Positions 1-6,019 of a stretch of 9,921 nucleotides of DNA are shown piece by piece. The notes beneath the pieces were generated by a model that was not told the origin of the DNA, searched no databases, and was given only the letters and a program-made list of their open reading frames with translations. The stretch covers positions 1 to 9,921 of the forward strand of contig JBBRLG010000263.1 of assembly GCA_038231495.1 (NCBI GenBank), written 5' to 3'. Source of the DNA: JBBRLG01 sp038231495 (lineage in GTDB: Bacteria > Planctomycetota > Planctomycetia > Gemmatales > Gemmataceae). Numbering within the stretch: the first letter of the stretch is position 1; the number at the start of each line of letters is the position of its first letter. A program made the translations under genes and the position numbers.

Positions 1-115
1 GCGTGGGTGCGGGGCAGGGGTGTGGTAGCAGGGCACGGGTGTAACAGCAGTGCGTGGGTGTAGGGCACCGGTGCAGCAGCAGGGCATGGGGCACCGGTGT
101 ACCACCCAGAGCATA
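1..115. repeat. Degenerate G-rich repeat tract
   Basis: The segment starting at base 1 is repeated, degenerately, from base 52: about 31 of the first 39 aligned bases agree, beginning with the shared gcgtgggtg. A 12-base submotif of the form gggca-N2-ggtgy appears four times, at 12-23, 31-42, 63-74 and 89-100, with irregular spacing of 19, 32 and 26 bases. The copy at 65-74 (gcaccggtgc) is a perfect palindrome. The tract reaches the window edge, so its true length is unknown. The irregular spacing and lack of unique spacers argue against CRISPR. It looks like a decayed intergenic tandem repeat; its function is unknown. Confidence 0.55.
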
Positions 116-498
116 GCAAAAATCGAGCCGAACACTATTGGTCTGGACTATACTTTTCGACCGCGCGGCCGGCCGAAAAAAGCAAGGGGTGACGCAGACG
201 GAAACATCAAATGATCCGCGTCCTTTTTACGCCAGCGTTTGCGCAAAAGCGGTTGGACCCTCGCCATATGTGGATTGGCGTGGCTCGGGTCGGACAGGCC
301 CGGTCGGGAGAGACAAAGGGGACGCATCTATTGACTTGGATCTGGAAGTTATTCTTGGACGCCGCCAACGCTGGCGCACGCGAAAAAGCTGCCACCGTCG
401 GTGAATGGCTCGCCGCGCACCTAGGGGAGAGGGCAGGCAGCGTTTCGCTCCCCAAAAGATTTGCCACACCCTGAGTCACTACCTTTTCGTCAACCTCA
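116..498. other. Intergenic stretch, no gene supported
   Basis: Several short frames of about 80 to 107 codons overlap here on both strands (for example 138-404 and 211-474 plus, 207-530 minus). None shows a recognisable domain, a convincing ribosome binding site or a dominant frame, which is what GC-rich non-coding DNA gives. A TTGACT hexamer at 331-336 has no usable -10 partner. I see nothing else here that I can name. Confidence 0.5.
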
Positions 499-527
499 TT
501 GACCGCGGTTGGCCGATAATTTACAAT
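499..527 (+). promoter_or_regulatory. Sigma70-type promoter for the 575 gene
   Basis: TTGACC (499-504) and TACAAT (522-527) are separated by exactly 17 bases; each differs from the consensus hexamer at one position. Transcription would start near 533-535 and give a leader of about 40 nt before the ATG at 575. An in-frame TTG at 509 lies inside the spacer, so it could not be on this transcript, which supports the 575 start. Confidence 0.6.
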
Positions 528-574
528 CACTCCTTAGCGCTATCGGCTCTCCATTTACCCCGCGAGTGGCTCCC

Positions 575-1627
575 ATGCTGCCAGCAAACCGCCGCCGACT
601 CCGCCTTTGGCTCGTCGCACCGTTGCTGCTTTTGGCACTGCTGTTTGGCATCGATGCCGTCTACGGCCAACCCGGCCGCCCCCCGGTGCCGCCCGGCGGC
701 ATTCCCGGTGGCAACGGCATCACGGGCGGACCAACCACGCCCGGCGTTTTGCCCGGCGGCATCACCCCGGCGGGTGGTTCCGGGCCTGGGCCCAACGGTG
801 CGGGCAATCCTGGCGCGCCTCCCACGTTTCCCGGCCCGGCCGGCGGTCCTGGCAATCCCGCGCTGCCGCCCACGCCGCCAAACGGACCGGTCAACCCCGG
901 CTTCCCCCAACCTCCGGCCGGTTTTCCCGGCGCCGGTGGGTTCGTCGGCAACCCCGGCGCGCCGAACATACCCAATTTCCCCGGCCCGCTTACGCCCCCT
1001 AACCCCGGCGGCGGGCAGTTTGGCCCGCAACCGCCCGCGGGTTTTCCGAATAATCCGGGGACCGGCATTCCGCCCGCCGGTTTCCCCCCCAACCCCGGCA
1101 TCGGTACGACGCGCACCTGCACCTGTTCCAAGTGCAAAGGGACGTTCCCGGTGTCCGGCAATGCAAACCCGACCCACTGTGCCCTGTGCGGTGCCAAGTT
1201 TGACATTGTCACCGGCAACCCGGCTGGCGGCATGTTCCCGAACGGCGTGCCGGGCGGTATGCCGAACGGCTTTAACCCCGGTCCGTTCAACCCTCCCGGC
1301 GGCCCAACCAACCCGGACGCAATGACGCCGCCCAACGGGATGTTCCCTCCCCAGATAAATAATCCGCCGGCCTTCACGCCGCCGCAATTCAACAACCCCT
1401 CCAACTTTCCCACCAGCCCCGACAACAGCGCGCCGCAGCTCACGGCCGCCAAAACAGGGATTACGGTTTTCGCCATCGTCGTCGGCGTTGGCCTGTTGCT
1501 CCTGGGCGTCCTCCTGATCGGCGGCGTCGTCACCTTCGTGCTGATCTACCGAGGCGTCTCGTCCGCAAGCACCGATTCGGCCCCGCGGCCGCGCCGCCAA
1601 CGCCGCTCTCGGAATTACGACGATTGA
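575..1627 (+). CDS. Secreted Pro/Gly-rich zinc-ribbon-like membrane-anchored protein
   Basis: The function is unknown. With the ATG at 575 the protein has 350 residues. It opens with a signal-peptide or anchor pattern: a basic start (MLPANRRRLRLW) and a Leu/Ala/Val core, ending near VYG-QPG at about residue 31. Residues 32-178 are almost entirely Pro, Gly, Asn and Phe, with recurring units such as PPAGFP and NPG. A small Cys module follows: CTCSKC (Cys182, 184, 187) and CALC (Cys202, 205), spaced like a zinc ribbon. After more Pro/Asn-rich sequence comes a strong transmembrane helix (about 296-325) and a short, very basic tail (RPRRQRRSR). The expected topology is a periplasmic Pro/Gly region held by a C-terminal helix with the tail in the cytoplasm. 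The frame is open upstream to a TTG at 509, but that lies within the promoter. No clear Shine-Dalgarno sequence is visible. The creatininase-family gene starts 47 nt downstream and may be co-transcribed. No full-length family is recognised. Confidence 0.75.
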   Translation: MLPANRRRLRLWLVAPLLLLALLFGIDAVYGQPGRPPVPPGGIPGGNGITGGPTTPGVLPGGITPAGGSGPGPNGAGNPGAPPTFPGPAGGPGNPALPPTPPNGPVNPGFPQPPAGFPGAGGFVGNPGAPNIPNFPGPLTPPNPGGGQFGPQPPAGFPNNPGTGIPPAGFPPNPGIGTTRTCTCSKCKGTFPVSGNANPTHCALCGAKFDIVTGNPAGGMFPNGVPGGMPNGFNPGPFNPPGGPTNPDAMTPPNGMFPPQINNPPAFTPPQFNNPSNFPTSPDNSAPQLTAAKTGITVFAIVVGVGLLLLGVLLIGGVVTFVLIYRGVSSASTDSAPRPRRQRRSRNYDD

Positions 1628-1674
1628 CCACCGACCGCTTCGCCTAATGAACCTCCTAGGGCCCACAACCAAAG

Positions 1675-2550
1675 ATGACCAGTCGTGCCGCCACCGAGTA
1701 CCGCTACGAGAAATTGACCTGGCCGGAGATCAACGACGCCGTCGATCTCGGTAAGGTTTGCCTCTTGCCGTGCGGTGCCGTCGAGCAACACGGGCCGCAC
1801 CTGCCGCTCGACGTGGACCTCGTGTGCCCCGAAGGCATTGCGCGGGGCTTGGGTTTGCTCGTGCCCGACAAGGTGCTCGTGCTGCCCATCGTCGCCTACG
1901 GTTACACCGGCCACGTCATGGACTTCCCCGGTACGATCAACAGCGACTTCGAGCACTTCATGCACCACGTGCTCGACATCACCAAGTCGCTCGCCTACCA
2001 CGGCTTCAAGAAGATTGTCCTGCTCAACGGTCACGGCTCGAACATGCCCAACCTCGACCTCGTGGCCCGGCGCACCAACCTGGAGACCGACGCCGAGTGC
2101 GTGCTGGCCGCGTGGTGGAACCTGCTGACGGTGGACAAGGAGTTTCTGCCGCGCTGGCGGCAGAGCAAGTTCCCCGGCGGTTGCGCCCACGCCTGCGAGT
2201 TGGAGACGTCCCTGTACCTCTATCTCGACGGCGACAACGTCCGCAAGGACAAAATCAAAAGCGGGACCATTCGCTTTAACGAAGACGAAAGCCCTTTCAA
2301 CTGGGTCGATCTGTTCGCGGCGGGTCCGGCGACGGTCGTGTCGTGGACGAGCAGTTACTCCGAAACCGGCGTACTCGGCGACGCGGAGCTGGCGACGGCG
2401 GAGAAGGGCCGCGAGGCGTACGAGGAGGCCGTCAAGCAGCTGGTGCGTTTCGTGACGTGGTTTAAGGACCGGCCCAAGGACGAGCGCCGCGACCACCACC
2501 GCAAGCCGCCGACGATGCCGCTCCCCTGGGGACAGCGGCCGGTACACTGA
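1675..2550 (+). CDS. Creatininase-family amidohydrolase
   Basis: This is a 291-residue member of the creatininase family, metal-dependent enzymes that hydrolyse cyclic or linear amides. Known members include creatininase, the formamide hydrolase ArfB and the mycofactocin peptidase MftE. The family signature is clear: CGAVEQHGPHLPLDVD supplies Glu37, His39 and Asp48, with the same spacing as the Glu34/His36/Asp45 metal ligands of Pseudomonas creatininase. FPGTI (84-88), LNGHGSN (117-123, His120) and AHACELETS (171-179, Glu175 and Glu177) follow. The usual HAGE-x-ETS has Gly where this protein has Cys174. Length is normal. There is no signal peptide, so it should be cytoplasmic. The C-terminus is a basic, Pro-containing extension after about residue 262. 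The ATG at 1675 fits the family N-terminus but has no obvious Shine-Dalgarno sequence. It may share a transcript with the preceding membrane protein. The substrate cannot be told from sequence; no mycofactocin or creatine genes are nearby. The stop codon lies inside a repeat (see 2541-2706). Confidence 0.92.
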   Translation: MTSRAATEYRYEKLTWPEINDAVDLGKVCLLPCGAVEQHGPHLPLDVDLVCPEGIARGLGLLVPDKVLVLPIVAYGYTGHVMDFPGTINSDFEHFMHHVLDITKSLAYHGFKKIVLLNGHGSNMPNLDLVARRTNLETDAECVLAAWWNLLTVDKEFLPRWRQSKFPGGCAHACELETSLYLYLDGDNVRKDKIKSGTIRFNEDESPFNWVDLFAAGPATVVSWTSSYSETGVLGDAELATAEKGREAYEEAVKQLVRFVTWFKDRPKDERRDHHRKPPTMPLPWGQRPVH

Positions 2551-2706
2551 TGCCGTCGCTTTGGACTGACCACCGCGAGCAGCCCACAAGCGAGGCCGCT
2601 ATCCCGTAGCCACAAGCGGCTCGCTTGTGGGCGGCGGCAAGCTCACAAGCGAGCCGCTTGTGGCTACGGGGGTACACGGATGCCGTCGCTTGGCACCGAC
2701 AACCGC
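2541..2706. repeat. Direct repeat pair flanking an inverted repeat
   Basis: The 20 bases from 2541 (ggtacactgatgccgtcgct) recur at 2671-2690 with one change (t to g at the eighth base). The similarity continues, with one gap, to about 2576 and 2706. The two copies lie 130 bases apart and bracket the inverted repeat at 2583-2670. The first copy contains the last codons and the TGA of the creatininase-family gene; in the second the corresponding triplet reads gga. This may be a target duplication around an inserted hairpin element, or part of a larger composite repeat. Confidence 0.65.
2583..2670. repeat. 27-bp perfect inverted repeat with third partial arm
   Basis: Bases 2603-2629 (starting cccgtagccacaagcggc) and 2644-2670 are exact reverse complements over 27 bp, with a 14-nt loop (2630-2643). 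A further arm at 2583-2600 (cccacaagcgaggccgct) is the reverse complement of 2615-2631 apart from one extra base, so the middle arm can pair on either side. No T-run follows, so this is not a standard terminator, although RNA from the creatininase-family gene would fold here. It resembles a REP/MITE-like intergenic element; no protein is encoded. Confidence 0.7.
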
Positions 2707-2719
2707 CTAACGATTGGAC

Positions 2720-2748
2720 TTGACCCGTGAAGGCCGGGTGGCTATTTC
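2720..2748 (+). promoter_or_regulatory. Candidate promoter for the lipoprotein gene
   Basis: TTGACC (2720-2725) is followed after 17 bases by TATTTC (2743-2748). The -35 matches consensus at five of six positions, the -10 at only three. The implied leader is about 88 nt. The 8-base arms cccgtgaa (2724-2731) and ttcacggg (2821-2828) are reverse complements flanking this region; the first arm would not be transcribed if this promoter is the one used. Confidence 0.35.
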
Positions 2749-2842
2749 CCGCCACGGGGACAGGTCGGCAGGAAGCCGGCCGCGCTCGCGCAGGGGACTC
2801 GGCGCGAACAACACATTCTCTTCACGGGGAAAGGGATAAGCT

Positions 2843-3670
2843 ATGGGCAAGACGCCCGTGTTCGGCGTGGTGAGCTTCTGTTGGCTCGGCCTCGCCCTGA
2901 CCGGCTGTGATACCTGCAACACTTCCAATACGGTTCCGAAAGACCGCTACCAGGCCCGTACCACCTTCGGCACCCCGAACAAGGACGCGGCCGTTGCCAA
3001 AAATGCGACGCCGGACGCGACGGCCAAGAATAAGCCGACGGGCCTGGCCCCGGTCGAGGAGACCGCGGCCAAGTTGCCGGACAACGGCGCCGCCGGTCGG
3101 GGGACGTTGCCCGACACGGTGGGCGACCGCTACAACAACCTCCCGCGCGGCGGCTCGCGCACTCCGGGCGAGGCCGGCCTGGTCGATGCCCCTCCGCCCG
3201 GCCTGAAAAAGACGATCGTTAACCCCGCAGACAAGTCGGTAATGCCGGTTGGTGGTACGGACGACGGTGCGATGAGCCGCTCGACGCTGCGTACCAGCAA
3301 TGCGCCGCAGATGTCGACTGCCGGTGAGCCGATGCTGCCGCCCGGATCGACGGGCGTGGCGCTTCCGCCGCCGCCAGGATCGTCCGGCCCGTCAAACGGG
3401 ACGCCGCTGCCGCCGTTGTCGCCGGACGCGGTCGGCAACCACCGCTCGTCGCTGCACCCGATCGCGCCGGCGGCGCCGACGCCCGACTCGCTTGTCCCGC
3501 CGCCGCCGCCCGTCCTGAAGCCGGCCGAGGCCCGTGCCCCGATCTACGACGTACCGCCGCCACCGCCGCCGGCTCCTCCGGCTGCCAAGATGGGCGAACC
3601 TTCGACTGCGAATTTCGACACGCCGCCAGCGCCCCCGGCGATGCCCTTCATTCCGGGCGGGCCGAAGTAG
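2843..3670 (+). CDS. Pro-rich lipoprotein, hypothetical
   Basis: The function is unknown. The 275-residue product has a lipoprotein signal: a short basic start (MGKTP), a hydrophobic core and the lipobox LTGC with Cys22 as the expected lipidation site. The mature protein is hydrophilic and of low complexity. An Ala/Lys/Asp/Asn-rich part runs to about residue 125, then Pro, Gly and Ser dominate, with polyproline runs such as VPPPPPV and VPPPPPPAPP in the last 60 residues. No globular domain or catalytic motif is visible, so it is probably an extended envelope-attached linker or spacer. The ATG at 2843 is supported by the purine-rich AAAGGGA (2830-2836), six bases upstream, and by the correctly placed signal sequence. 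It stands alone on the plus strand, ends before a hairpin terminator and converges on the Trm112-family gene. Confidence 0.8.
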   Translation: MGKTPVFGVVSFCWLGLALTGCDTCNTSNTVPKDRYQARTTFGTPNKDAAVAKNATPDATAKNKPTGLAPVEETAAKLPDNGAAGRGTLPDTVGDRYNNLPRGGSRTPGEAGLVDAPPPGLKKTIVNPADKSVMPVGGTDDGAMSRSTLRTSNAPQMSTAGEPMLPPGSTGVALPPPPGSSGPSNGTPLPPLSPDAVGNHRSSLHPIAPAAPTPDSLVPPPPPVLKPAEARAPIYDVPPPPPPAPPAAKMGEPSTANFDTPPAPPAMPFIPGGPK

Positions 3671-3723
3671 TTGGCAGAATGATGGTTTGAGCGGTCCAAA
3701 TAGTCGCATAAACGACCAACGTC

Positions 3724-3765
3724 GCGGTCGTCGGGGAACTTGTCCCCGACGACCGCAGCGTTTTT
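3724..3765 (+). terminator. Rho-independent-type terminator of the lipoprotein gene
   Basis: A perfect 14-bp stem (gcggtcgtcgggga at 3724-3737, complement at 3743-3756) has a 5-nt loop. It is followed by agcg and five T residues (3761-3765). It lies 53 nt after the lipoprotein stop codon. The four bases between stem and T-run make it slightly non-ideal. The opposite strand lacks a T-run, so termination is probably one-directional. Confidence 0.7.
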
Positions 3766-3824
3766 CTCGTTTAATGACACCGCGTTGTCAGAGTCCCGGC
3801 CGTAGGCGCGTTCGATGAGAACGA

Positions 3825-3838
3825 GTATCGATCGATAC
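3825..3838. repeat. 14-bp perfect palindrome
   Basis: The sequence gtatcgatcgatac is its own reverse complement. It lies 18 bases beyond the 3' end of the Trm112-family gene, in the gap shared with the convergent lipoprotein gene. A palindrome this long could be a protein-binding site, but its place between two 3' ends gives no promoter for it to regulate. Chance cannot be excluded. Confidence 0.35.
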
Positions 3839-3855
3839 GGTTCCTGCGTGCCTCG

Positions 3856-4104
3856 CTACGAGAAGCTTTCGGCCGGCCCCATGATCGCCTTTTCGCGCCC
3901 TTGCTGCTGGCAGGGCAAATCGCGCACGGCGGCGCAGCCGGGCGGCAACTCCGCCTCTTCGATCAACATGCAAGGAATGCCTTCCTTGATCGGGAAGCGC
4001 ACCCGGCAGCGCTGACAGACCAGGGCGTCCGCCACCGCCTCCAGGTGCGTCTGGCGAGGGTCCAGCGGACACCGCAGTATTTCCAGCAATTCCTGGCTAA
4101 TCAT
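3856..4104 (-). CDS. Trm112-family zinc-binding protein
   Basis: This 82-residue protein matches the Trm112/UPF0434 (YcaR) family. Eukaryotic and archaeal Trm112 activates methyltransferases; bacterial members are small and poorly characterised. The opening LLEILRCPLD, the CQRC pair (Cys30, Cys33) and FPIKEGIPCMLIEEA (37-51) follow the family pattern exactly. In many members the N-terminal knuckle is CPxC; here it is CPLD, leaving Cys12, Cys30 and Cys33, with Asp15 in the fourth position and Cys45 and others nearby. The C-terminal tail (about 52-82) contains two more Cys and is longer than in minimal members. The ATG at 4104 puts the family start at residue 1. A TTGACT at 4204-4199 on this strand has only a poor -10 17 bases on, so the promoter is uncertain. 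The BBP7 gene lies upstream across a 33-bp hairpin, so co-transcription is doubtful. Confidence 0.85.
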   Translation of the reverse strand: MISQELLEILRCPLDPRQTHLEAVADALVCQRCRVRFPIKEGIPCMLIEEAELPPGCAAVRDLPCQQQGREKAIMGPAESFS

Positions 4105-4211
4105 TACAGGTCTCGCGTACCGTGCCGTGGTTTCGCCCGTTCGACCCGACTGAGGCCGGCCGGGGTCGCGAGGTTCTTTGTCCGCTGCGCGCCCGGAAAG
4201 TCAAGGGCTTT

Positions 4212-4281
4212 CGGATGGATGAAGGCGGAAGGATGAAGGATGAATCAATTCATCCTTCATCCTTCCGCCTTCATCCATCCG
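4212..4281. repeat. 33-bp perfect inverted repeat, 4-nt loop
   Basis: Bases 4212-4244 (starting cggatggatgaaggcgga) and 4249-4281 are exact reverse complements over 33 bp, separated by tcaa. The arms are themselves made of ggatgaa/ggcgga-type units. It sits 18 bases beyond the stop codon of the minus-strand BBP7 gene, so its RNA would form a very stable 3' hairpin. No T-run follows on either strand; it may block 3' exonucleases or act as a processing or weak termination site. A mobile hairpin element is the alternative. Confidence 0.8.
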
Positions 4282-4299
4282 TTTACCCCGCCGGTTGGA

Positions 4300-5661
4300 T
4301 CAATAGGAGAATTCCAGGCCGAAGTTTAACCCCTGGGCGTAGAAGCGGTCCGAGAAGAACGGCGTCGCCGGCTGCGCGGCCCGCACCGTCGGGTCGAAAC
4401 CCGCCAGGCCGCGCACCTGCCGGCCGTCCACGCCGTCAATCTGATCGCCGGCCCGGACGACGTTACTGAGATAGAGGAAGTTGTAGCCCGCCGTCGCCCG
4501 CACGTGCGGCGCGACCTGGTAGCCGACCGTCAGCGTCAACTCCGGCAGGATGCCGAAGCGGTCCTTGGTGCTGTGGCCAATGTTCGTCGGCTGCGTCAGG
4601 ATGCCGCCGGGAAACGTGGTCTGCCCGGTAATCCGGTCGCCGATTGTGGTCGAGCCGTTCACATCGACCACCTCGTGAATATCGCCAATCGCGAATTTGA
4701 AGGTACTGTCGAACGACAGCCGGCCCGCCTGGCCGTGCGAGGCCAGGCCCACCTGACCGCCGTAAAACTGGGTGCGGACGCCGAAGTGGTCTGCAACGAA
4801 AACGTTCGGGCCGGTGTTGCCGGGCAGTGCCGTGCTGTTCGTCGTGATGTCGAAACCCTCGCCGAAATACAGGTGGCGGAAGCCGGCGATCAGGTCCATC
4901 CGGTCCATGAAGAAAAGCGCGCCGAGCTGGTAGCGGCCGTTCGCCTCCGCACCCCAGAGGCGGTTGTTACTCTGGATGCCGATGGTTGCCGAGCGCTGCG
5001 CGAACGCGAACGGGCCGGTGGTGAACGTGGGCACCGAGGCGAGGACGATCGTTTGCCGGGCTGCCACCGGGTCGTTGAAAACCGGGCCGATCACGGGCGC
5101 GCCGGGCGAATTGATCGTCGTGCCCTGGACCTTGTGTTCGAGCTGGAAAAAGTTGGCGTCCACGCCGAGGGTACGGCACTCGTCCAACCAAAAGCCGGTC
5201 GAAAACCGCAGGCCGGACTGTTCGTGGTAATCGACGTTGTTCGACGAGCCGCCGTAGATGTTGGTGATGTTGCCCACGGTTCCGGCCTGGGCGTCGGCGT
5301 TCGAGATCGAGCCGGCCACGGCGGGCAAGCGGCCCGGCTTGATCCACCACAGCAGGTATTCGGTACTGAACCAGACGTTGGCGTCGCTGCCGGAAGCGTA
5401 TTCGTTGTGCTTGACGTTGTCGGTCGGTGCCAGGCGTTCGCCGCCTCCGTCCGCGTACGCCCCGGCTGGCGTCGGAGCCGGCAGGTTCAGTATGGGTGAC
5501 GGCGCATAGGCGGTCCCGGCGGGGACATCGCCGGGCGCGGGTAGTTGCCCTGCCACGTGGCCGACCGCAGTGTTCCAGGAGACGGGAGCAGGGGTCTGGC
5601 CGAGGGCGGCTCCCGCCGCAACCAACATGGACGTGATCGAGCCGAGCCATTTGAATCGCAT
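4300..5661 (-). CDS. BBP7-family outer membrane beta-barrel protein
   Basis: This is a BBP7 (DUF1551) barrel, a family known mainly from Planctomycetes and thought to sit in the outer membrane; no transport substrate is established. From the start at 5661 it has 453 residues. A signal peptide (MRFKWLGSITSMLVAAGAALG, cleavage near residue 21) is followed by a Pro/Ala-rich linker to about residue 90. Family landmarks come in order: VWFSTEYLLWWIKPGRLP (96-113), a FSTGFWLDECRTLGVDANFF stretch (153-172), FGVRTQFYGGQVGL (293-306), DRFGILPELTLTVGYQVAPH (367-386) and GYNFLYLSNVVRAGDQID (392-409). It ends in FGLEFSY, with the terminal aromatic residue typical of barrels recognised by the BAM machinery. 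Alternating hydrophobic strands fill residues 150-450. The frame is open up to 5805, but those extra codons read through repeat DNA and would bury the signal peptide. An ATG at 5667 is also possible; 5661 has better spacing from AAAAGGGG. Confidence 0.9.
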   Translation of the reverse strand: MRFKWLGSITSMLVAAGAALGQTPAPVSWNTAVGHVAGQLPAPGDVPAGTAYAPSPILNLPAPTPAGAYADGGGERLAPTDNVKHNEYASGSDANVWFSTEYLLWWIKPGRLPAVAGSISNADAQAGTVGNITNIYGGSSNNVDYHEQSGLRFSTGFWLDECRTLGVDANFFQLEHKVQGTTINSPGAPVIGPVFNDPVAARQTIVLASVPTFTTGPFAFAQRSATIGIQSNNRLWGAEANGRYQLGALFFMDRMDLIAGFRHLYFGEGFDITTNSTALPGNTGPNVFVADHFGVRTQFYGGQVGLASHGQAGRLSFDSTFKFAIGDIHEVVDVNGSTTIGDRITGQTTFPGGILTQPTNIGHSTKDRFGILPELTLTVGYQVAPHVRATAGYNFLYLSNVVRAGDQIDGVDGRQVRGLAGFDPTVRAAQPATPFFSDRFYAQGLNFGLEFSY

Positions 5662-5667
5662 CTGCAT

Positions 5668-5675
5668 CCCCTTTT
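5668..5675 (-). promoter_or_regulatory. Ribosome binding site that decides the BBP7 start
   Basis: On the minus strand aaaagggg abuts an ATG at 5667 and lies six bases before a second in-frame ATG at 5661. Normal Shine-Dalgarno spacing favours the second. The plus-strand gene at 7609 has the same arrangement. Confidence 0.5.
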
Positions 5676-5748
5676 CTTGTTCCACGGTCCCAAGGATCTG
5701 CGTCGCCGGCCGGGTAGATTTCGCGTTACCGTTCATCGGCATCAACTG

Positions 5749-5850
5749 CTCCCCCCCTTGCGAAAGGGGGCAGGGGGGGTATGACCGATTAAAGCACTCG
5801 GTCATGGCGCTCTCTTCACCCCCCCTACCCCCCCTTCGTAAGGGGGGGAG
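5749..5850. repeat. Large imperfect inverted repeat with C7/G7 runs
   Basis: Two similar blocks face each other in the BBP7 leader. The first (about 5749-5788) reads a C-run, ttgcgaaaggggg, a G-run, then atgaccga. The second (5798-5850) reads tcggtcat, a 12-base insert, two C-runs, ttcgta and a G-run. The central 8-bp arms (5781-5788, 5798-5805) pair perfectly around a 9-nt loop, and each block can also fold on itself. Runs of five to seven G or C could support quadruplex or i-motif structures. It lies in the minus-strand leader about 90-190 nt before the BBP7 start. It may be a mobile hairpin element or a leader control structure. Confidence 0.65.
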
Positions 5851-5991
5851 TGAACGGTTACGACTTCCCTTGGCCGCACGGCGAAACCCTTCGGAGCGTT
5901 GAAGCGCGTCGCCTCCCTTCTATTCGGCACAATCCGGCGCATGACTACAGGTCATTTGACCCGTAAAATGGGGAAAATTCGCAGGATAGGG

Positions 5992-6019
5992 ATTATCCGT
6001 CCCGTCCGCATTCATTCAA
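5992..6019 (-). promoter_or_regulatory. Candidate promoter for the BBP7 gene
   Basis: On the minus strand TTGAAT (6019-6014) precedes GATAAT (5997-5992) by 16 bases: four and five consensus matches. The -35 lies just inside the 3' end of the methyltransferase gene, which stops at 6012. Transcription from here would give a leader of about 320 nt containing the large inverted repeat. A closer promoter was not found but cannot be excluded. Confidence 0.3.

Noticed and set aside
1..115. CRISPR array
   Set aside because: The repeats are imperfect, short and unevenly spaced, with no unique spacers and no cas gene.
153..181. ttttcg...cgaaaa inverted repeat as a terminator
   Set aside because: Only the outer bases pair well, the interior is mismatched, and no T-run follows the stem on the strand that would need it.
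331..359. TTGACT at 331-336 as a promoter
   Set aside because: No acceptable -10 hexamer occurs at 16-18 bases; the 499-527 promoter is much better.
509..511. TTG start for the Pro/Gly-rich protein
   Set aside because: It lies inside the promoter spacer and would put 22 non-signal residues ahead of the signal peptide.
207..530. Short overlapping frames upstream of 575
   Set aside because: No frame is preferred, and no motif or ribosome binding site was found.
527..1672. Long minus-strand frames (527-1672 and 661-1533) and plus frame 405-1325
   Set aside because: They overlap the 575-1627 gene, which has a signal peptide, Cys module and membrane helix in frame. The others are Arg/Ala- or Gly/Pro-rich shadows.
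1615..2589. 324-codon open frame on the minus strand
   Set aside because: It lies antisense to the creatininase-family gene, whose motifs are unmistakable; the translation has no domain and reflects GC-rich codon bias.
3724..3765. Bidirectional terminator shared with the Trm112-family gene
   Set aside because: The minus-strand side has no T-run after the stem.
4504..5499. 331-codon open frame on the plus strand
   Set aside because: It is antisense to the BBP7 gene and has no signal, domain or ribosome binding site.
5662..5805. N-terminal extension of the BBP7 protein to 5805
   Set aside because: It is translated from the inverted-repeat element and would bury the signal peptide at residue 49.
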